Shown one piece after another: positions 6,297 to 7,361 of a DNA stretch of 7,361 nt. The stretch spans positions 1 through 7,361 of the forward strand of contig CAVCPW010000140.1 of NCBI GenBank assembly GCA_963604075.1. The letters run 5' to 3'. The DNA comes from Anthropogastromicrobium sp963604075 (GTDB taxonomy: Bacteria; Bacillota; Clostridia; Lachnospirales; Lachnospiraceae). The position numbers and the translations under genes were made by a program. How positions within the stretch are numbered: position 1 is the stretch's first letter; every line of letters starts with the position of its first letter. The notes under the pieces are model-generated. The model ran no database searches and was not told the origin of the DNA. It saw nothing but the letters and a program-made list of their open reading frames with translations.

Positions 6297-6326
6297 CATA
6301 TATGATGTATGAACACTACGATGCAA
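6297..6326 (-). promoter_or_regulatory. Possible promoter of the DUF6465-like gene
   Basis: On the minus strand, TTGCAT (6326-6321) and TATATG (6302-6297) are 18 bp apart, a modest match to a sigma-A promoter. Transcription would start near 6290, giving a leader of about 35 nt. The hexamers are weak, so the exact site is uncertain. Confidence 0.3.
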
Positions 6327-6378
6327 AATGATCCCTGTTCGCGCGAACAATAACACAAAATGCACTATTTTTGCATCC
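6320..6378. repeat. Inverted repeat with 9-bp arms around the palindrome
   Basis: GATGCAAAA (6320-6328) and TTTTGCATC (6370-6378) are perfect inverted arms separated by 41 bp. Each arm contains a TTGCAT hexamer facing outward, usable as a -35 for divergent transcription. The 14-bp palindrome lies between them, though not exactly centred. AT-rich arms of this size could occur by chance. Confidence 0.4.
6336..6349. promoter_or_regulatory. Perfect 14-bp palindrome, candidate repressor operator
   Basis: TGTTCGCGCGAACA reads identically on both strands. A GC-centred 14-mer stands out in an AT-rich divergent promoter region. TG and CA ends with a central CG are the layout of LacI/GalR-family operators, including CcpA cre sites, although three internal cre consensus positions do not match. 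It lies just upstream of the putative -35 of the DUF6465-like gene. No regulator is encoded in the window. Confidence 0.5.
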
Positions 6379-6425
6379 ACACGTGCAACTTACTACACTG
6401 AAAATAATTATACGCTGCACGTTTT

Positions 6426-6465
6426 AAAAAAGCAACCTATTTTATAGAAAATGGTTGTTTTTTTT
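6426..6465 (+). terminator. Terminator-like hairpin with no obvious upstream gene
   Basis: A6426-C6437 pairs with G6453-T6464 over 12 pairs, with one G-U. After one bulged T, five more A-T pairs (6439-6443 with 6448-6452) close on an ATAG loop. Eight consecutive T (6458-6465) give a textbook intrinsic terminator on the plus strand. The minus strand also shows a hairpin with a CTTTTTT tail. It sits between divergent genes, so the transcript it would end is unclear. Its right arm overlaps the -35 of the next promoter. Confidence 0.6.
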
Positions 6466-6483
6466 AGTTTTATCCACTATACT
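6455..6483 (+). promoter_or_regulatory. Predicted promoter of the DUF308-like gene
   Basis: TTGTTT (6455-6460) and TATACT (6478-6483) are spaced by exactly 17 bp. The -10 matches 5 of 6 consensus bases; the -35 keeps the TTG core only. Transcription from near 6490 would leave a leader of about 79 nt before ATG 6569. The -35 is part of the right arm of the preceding hairpin. Confidence 0.55.
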
Positions 6484-6523
6484 CAAAGTAGCTATCTCCA
6501 AGTTTCATAGCGAAAATGAGCTG

Positions 6524-6553
6524 CTGTGCCAGCCCAATTTGCGAAAGGCACAG
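6524..6553 (+). other. Leader stem-loop just before the DUF308-like gene ribosome site
   Basis: CTGTGCC (6524-6530) and GGCACAG (6547-6553) form a perfect 7-bp stem with a 16-nt loop. It ends 3 nt before the ribosome binding site AAAGAGG (6557-6563). It could affect translation or mRNA stability, but there is no T-run to make it a terminator and no known riboswitch is recognised. Confidence 0.4.
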
Positions 6554-6568
6554 AGAAAAGAGGTTTTT

Positions 6569-7261
6569 ATGACATTTTTCAAAAATAATTTCGTCAATCT
6601 GCTGATAGGGCTTTGTGAGCTTATTCTTGGAATTTTGCTACTCATCAACCCTACCGGTTTTACAACTGGTATCATTATTGCATTTGGCGCGGCCTGCCTG
6701 ATCTTCGGTATCATCCAGATCATCTTTTACTGGCGAAAGCCATTTGCAGAAGCAATGTCCCGCCTCTACCTGATGAAAGGTCTTGCGAGCATTTCTATTG
6801 GTCTTTTCTGTGTTTGCTTTTCTCATTGGTTTCTGGATACCTTCGTTCTGCTCTCTTTTCTCTACGGAATCCTGCTGCTGGGCTCTGGCTTCTATAAAGT
6901 TCAGTGGAGCATTGATCTTCTTCGCCAGAAAGAAAAGCGCTGGTGGATGGGGGCAATCAGCGCCGCTTTGACAATTATATTTGCTTTGTTGGTCATTAAA
7001 AATCCATTTTCATCAGTTAAAGCAATCTGGATTTTCTCCGGCATCGCATTAATTGTCACTGCTATCGTTGATTTTGCTACTTTACTTTTGAGCCGTGTAT
7101 TTGTCAATGCAAAGCTTCCAAAGAGAGAAAAGAAAATGCAGGAAGCATCTAAAAAAGCAGAAAATACAAACGAAGCAAGTGAAACAAACGATTCAACTGC
7201 TTTTGACACATCAAATACTTCAGCACAATCCAATACTTCAGATTTCTCCAATAAAGAGTAA
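6569..7261 (+). CDS. DUF308/HdeD-like six-helix membrane protein
   Basis: The 230-aa product has six hydrophobic helices in three pairs, at about 8-28, 33-54, 65-86, 91-110, 126-144 and 151-175. The repeated theme is a helix with 'GLxELILGILLLINP', then 'GIIIAFGAACLIFGIIQI'. The 'G-xx-L-G-x-LLLxNP' pattern recurs as 'FALLVIKNPF' near 138-147. This is the layout of the DUF308 (HdeD-like) family. HdeD of enterobacteria is linked to acid resistance, but the biochemical role of the family is unknown and should not be transferred here. A basic stretch 'KLPKREKKMQEASKKAE' at about 182-198 leads to a low-complexity Asn/Ser/Thr/Glu tail, probably cytoplasmic. ATG 6569 is preceded by AAAGAGG with 5 nt spacing; an upstream in-frame TTG at 6455 lies in the promoter and is rejected. 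It is a single-gene unit ending at a strong terminator. Confidence 0.88.
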   Translation: MTFFKNNFVNLLIGLCELILGILLLINPTGFTTGIIIAFGAACLIFGIIQIIFYWRKPFAEAMSRLYLMKGLASISIGLFCVCFSHWFLDTFVLLSFLYGILLLGSGFYKVQWSIDLLRQKEKRWWMGAISAALTIIFALLVIKNPFSSVKAIWIFSGIALIVTAIVDFATLLLSRVFVNAKLPKREKKMQEASKKAENTNEASETNDSTAFDTSNTSAQSNTSDFSNKE

Positions 7262-7279
7262 AAAGTTTTCTAAATTTCT

Positions 7280-7317
7280 AAAAGATCAGGCAGCTTTCTC
7301 ATCTGCCTGATCTTTTT
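7280..7317 (+). terminator. Intrinsic terminator after the DUF308-like gene
   Basis: AAAAGATCAGGCAG (7280-7293) pairs perfectly with CTGCCTGATCTTTT (7303-7316), a 14-bp stem with a 9-nt loop and a TTTTT end. It starts 18 nt after the stop codon. The A-run on the left side means it could also stop transcription arriving from the right on the minus strand. Nothing further is recognised from 7318 to 7361. Confidence 0.9.
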
Positions 7318-7361
7318 ACAGTGATTTAATATGTTTGATTCAGTCTATTCTTAACGAAACA

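Larger units (their letters stand above)
6257..6568. other. Divergent intergenic region (312 bp) between the DUF6465-like and DUF308-like genes
   Basis: No credible gene is visible here on either strand. The region holds leader and promoter signals for both flanking genes and several symmetrical elements listed separately: a 14-bp palindrome, inverted repeats, a terminator-like hairpin and a leader hairpin. It also contains the 7-bp inverted repeat ACGTGCA (6381-6387) / TGCACGT (6416-6422). Confidence 0.8.

Noticed and set aside
6336..6349. LexA (SOS) box
   Set aside because: The Gram-positive LexA site has GAAC-N4-GTTC polarity; here the arms are in the opposite order (GTTC-N4-GAAC).
6455..6568. 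N-terminal extension of the DUF308-like protein from TTG 6455
   Set aside because: This stretch holds the -35/-10 promoter and a T-run, and the extension is not membrane-protein-like. ATG 6569 has a proper ribosome site.
6901..7251. Minus-strand 116-codon frame opposite the DUF308-like gene
   Set aside because: Shadow of a convincing six-helix plus-strand gene, with no promoter or ribosome site of its own.
1..7361. CRISPR arrays, tRNA/rRNA genes, insertion sequences, phage genes or a classic defence system
   Set aside because: No regularly spaced repeats, cloverleaf-like or ribosomal RNA sequence, transposase or integrase frames, or recognisable defence domains were seen.

Overview
The window looks like chromosomal DNA of a low- to mid-GC Gram-positive anaerobe, most likely a Lachnospiraceae-type Clostridia. 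This rests on protein character: a clostridial-style HPr with the 'GFHLRPAG' active-site region and an 'AKSVLSVLGAG' Ser46 region, a small lysine-rich DUF6465-like protein, a CdaA/CdaR pair, and strong AGGAG-type ribosome binding sites. Family assignments were made by reading the sequence, with no database search.

Layout. Almost everything from 1 to 6256 is on the minus strand, so transcription runs right to left. A six-gene block starts at a TGn-extended -10 promoter (5858-5886). In order of transcription it encodes a 145-aa two-TM protein (5818-5381), a 331-aa polytopic membrane protein (5418-4423), the diadenylate cyclase CdaA (4402-3536), its YbbR-domain partner CdaR (3546-2143), HPr (2076-1813) and a polysaccharide-polymerase-like membrane protein (1829-387). 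Three of the five junctions overlap (38, 11 and 17 nt) and the other two gaps are 20 and 66 nt. I see no terminator inside the block, so it can be read as one operon. An 88-bp gap with its own good promoter (357-385) follows. It leads into the first 99 codons of a family 2 glycosyltransferase of the rhamnosyltransferase type, which runs off the left edge. A cell-surface polysaccharide locus probably continues to the left.

Right of the operon promoter there is a strand-specific intrinsic terminator (5901-5944) for a separate 91-aa DUF6465-like gene (6256-5981). A 312-bp divergent intergenic region (6257-6568) follows. It is rich in symmetry: a perfect 14-bp palindrome with a central CG, a 9-bp inverted repeat carrying possible -35 hexamers, a strong terminator-like hairpin, a promoter whose -35 lies in that hairpin, and a small leader hairpin. 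The only plus-strand gene, a six-TM DUF308/HdeD-like protein (6569-7261), follows and ends at a strong hairpin terminator (7280-7317).

How the genes fit together. CdaA makes c-di-AMP at the membrane and CdaR is its regulator. In many Firmicutes the third gene is glmM, which links c-di-AMP to cell-wall precursor supply. Here HPr and a glycan polymerase follow instead, and two unassigned membrane proteins precede cdaA. The arrangement suggests, without proving, that c-di-AMP synthesis, PTS/carbon status and surface-glycan assembly are co-expressed in this lineage. The most interesting unknowns are the two membrane proteins upstream of cdaA and the regulatory architecture of the divergent region.
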